Part shown: positions 6,308-7,226 of the stretch, piece after piece
How the letters are laid out: every line of letters begins with the position of its first letter
How positions within the stretch are numbered: the stretch's first letter is position 1
DNA from: GCA-2719315 sp964448645
GTDB taxonomy: Bacteria; Bacteroidota; Bacteroidia; Flavobacteriales; Flavobacteriaceae
Reading direction: 5' to 3'
Assembly (NCBI GenBank): GCA_964448645.1
Contig: CAYUZY010000098.1
Span: 1-7,226 of the forward strand
Length of the DNA stretch: 7,226 bases
Notes under the pieces: model-generated
The model's input: only the letters and a program-made list of their open reading frames with translations
Told to the model about the DNA's origin: nothing
Database searches by the model: none
Translations under genes and position numbers: made by a program

Positions 6308-6975
6308 TTTATAATTTTCCCATCTTTTAGAGAAATTATTTGATCCGATTTTTTTGTTAAAAGCTTGTTATGTGTTACAATTACAAAACTACATCCAATT
6401 CTGTCTCTTAAAGTAAAAAATGATTGATGTAATATTTCTGCATTTTCAGAATCTAAATTCCCGGTAGGTTCATCAGCAAATATAATTTTAGGATTATTTA
6501 TTAAAGCTCTAGCTACGGCAACCCTTTGTTGTTCACCCCCAGACAATTGGGAAGGTTTGTGATCTATTCTATTTTTTAAGCCTAAATCATTTAAAAGTTT
6601 TACTCCCTTTATTTTAGATTCTTTTAAACTTTCTCCAGCTATCCATTTAGGAATACAGACATTTTCTATAGCAGAAAATTCAGGGAGTAATTCATGAAAC
6701 TGAAAAATAAAACCAATTTTTTTATTTCTAAATTTTGAAAGATCATTATTTCTTAATTTAAAAACGTCAATATTATCAATTTCAAGAGAAGATTGTTTCA
6801 AATTATCAGGTTTCTTAAGAGTGCCTAAAATTTGCAACAATGTAGTTTTACCAGCTCCCGAAGGGCCAACTATTGTAGTTATTTGATTGTATTTTATTTC
6901 TAAATTAATGTTATTAAGTACACTAATTTCATTATAACTTTTAGATAAGTTTTTTGCTTTTAAAATATTTGACAT
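6304..6975 (-). CDS. lolD: ABC transporter ATP-binding protein, LolD/MacB type
   Basis: This 223-residue ATPase of the LolD/MacB (o228) subfamily would power lipoprotein release from the inner membrane, or a related export step, by pairing with a LolC/E-type permease not present here. All motifs are intact: Walker A 'GPSGAGKTT' (37-45), Q-loop 'FQFHELLPEFSAIENV' (91-106), signature 'LSGGEQQR' (144-151), Walker B 'IIFADEPTGNLD' (164-175) and the H-loop His202 in 'IVTHN'. The Q-loop/LLPEF pattern and the 'EPTGNLD' run are characteristic of LolD-like proteins. I choose the ATG at 6973-6975 over an in-frame TTG two codons upstream. No clear Shine-Dalgarno is seen, as is usual in Bacteroidota. It is the first gene of the minus-strand operon and overlaps the TIGR02757 gene by 4 bp. 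The symbol is by subfamily; the true partner and substrate are unknown. Confidence 0.88.
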   Translation of the reverse strand: MSNILKAKNLSKSYNEISVLNNINLEIKYNQITTIVGPSGAGKTTLLQILGTLKKPDNLKQSSLEIDNIDVFKLRNNDLSKFRNKKIGFIFQFHELLPEFSAIENVCIPKWIAGESLKESKIKGVKLLNDLGLKNRIDHKPSQLSGGEQQRVAVARALINNPKIIFADEPTGNLDSENAEILHQSFFTLRDRIGCSFVIVTHNKLLTKKSDQIISLKDGKIIK

Positions 6976-7066
6976 AATCAAAGCCCAATTTAGTTATTAT
7001 AATGATTAATAATAAAAAATATTTAAATATAATTTTAGGTATATTTAGAAAATATGATAAATTATT
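6976..7066. promoter_or_regulatory. Divergent intergenic region between the lolD operon and msrA
   Basis: These 91 bp separate the start of the minus-strand operon from the plus-strand msrA start and must hold promoters for both unless transcription enters from elsewhere. The region is almost pure A and T apart from a small AAAGCCCAATT patch near the ABC start. Several TAnnTTTA near-matches to the Bacteroidota -7 box occur on the plus strand (for example 7030-7037 and 7040-7047), but none has a convincing -33 TTTG at the right spacing, so I do not assign individual promoters. I see no hairpin, riboswitch or small ORF here. Confidence 0.4.
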
Positions 7067-7226
7067 ATGAATTCGAAAATTTTTTTTGCTGGAGGATGTT
7101 TTTGGTGTACTGAAGCAATATTTAGACGAGTAGAAGGAGTAGCAAAAGTTCTACCAGGCTATATTGGAGGTCATATAAAAAACCCTTCTTACAAAGAGGT
7201 TTGTTCAGGAAAAACTGGCCATGCTG
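7067..7226 (+). CDS. msrA: Peptide-methionine (S)-S-oxide reductase MsrA (5' part, runs off the window)
   Basis: The first 53 codons of msrA are present. MsrA reduces the S-epimer of methionine sulfoxide in proteins and free methionine, repairing oxidative damage. The protein starts MNSKIFFAGGCFWCTEAIF: the catalytic Cys lies in the GCFW motif (about residue 11) and is followed by Trp and a second Cys, as in many bacterial MsrA enzymes. It continues with 'GYIGGHIKNPSYKEVCSG' and 'TGHA', matching the family's conserved 'GY.GG...NP.Y..VCSG.TGHAE' block. No signal peptide precedes the motif, so this copy looks cytoplasmic. The ATG at 7067-7069 is the only start that leaves the usual short lead before the motif. 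The gene is divergent from the lolD operon. Whether MsrB is fused or adjacent downstream cannot be seen. Confidence 0.95.
   Translation, partial: MNSKIFFAGGCFWCTEAIFRRVEGVAKVLPGYIGGHIKNPSYKEVCSGKTGHA

Noticed and set aside
6976..6981. TTG-initiated extension of the ABC ATPase by two residues
   Set aside because: The ATG at 6973-6975 gives a normal LolD-type N-terminus ('MSNILKAKNL'), and an upstream TTG start has no ribosome-binding signal in its favour.

Overview
This AT-rich window (very low GC, estimated by eye) most likely comes from a marine-type member of the Bacteroidota, probably Flavobacteriales, with a streamlined genome. The evidence is indirect but consistent. There is a DUF2400/TIGR02757-family gene next to a LolD-like ATPase. 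The dihydroorotase-like protein carries the flavobacterial-style 'FDSSVSFGEPG' sequence in place of the metal-binding HxH. Shine-Dalgarno signals are absent or weak, and genes are packed with overlaps of 4-8 bp. TGA is used as a stop, so the code looks standard.

Layout: almost all of the window is read on the minus strand. The first transcription unit, from right to left, is a LolD-type ABC ATPase (6975-6304), a TIGR02757/DUF2400 protein (6307-5540), an unusual Nramp-superfamily transporter (5535-4312), and the three subunits of the ATP-dependent 5-oxoprolinase: PxpA (4304-3573), PxpB (3576-2848) and PxpC (2855-2016). Neighbouring genes overlap by 4-8 bp or are 4-7 bp apart, so this looks like a single operon. 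An 82-bp gap (1934-2015) follows, holding an inverted repeat, an 11-bp-period direct repeat and a possible Bacteroidota-type promoter. The second unit is a dihydroorotase-family gene that has lost most recognisable metal ligands (1933-677), followed by an overlapping serine hydrolase (684-70) whose C-terminus looks truncated.

At the left edge, the tail of a convergent plus-strand gene appears to end at 79. At the right edge, msrA (peptide-methionine sulfoxide reductase) starts at 7067 on the plus strand, divergent from the ABC operon, and runs off the window.

Working together: PxpABC removes 5-oxoproline (pyroglutamate), a damage product of glutamine and glutamate, by ATP-dependent hydrolysis to glutamate. 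The co-operonic Nramp-like protein lacks the canonical metal-binding motifs. Its linkage to PxpABC parallels ycsG in the Bacillus subtilis ycsFGI-kipIAR operon and suggests a role tied to 5-oxoproline or its enzyme rather than ordinary Mn/Fe uptake. I see no mobile elements, CRISPR arrays, tRNA or rRNA genes, and no gene-free stretch longer than about 90 bp.
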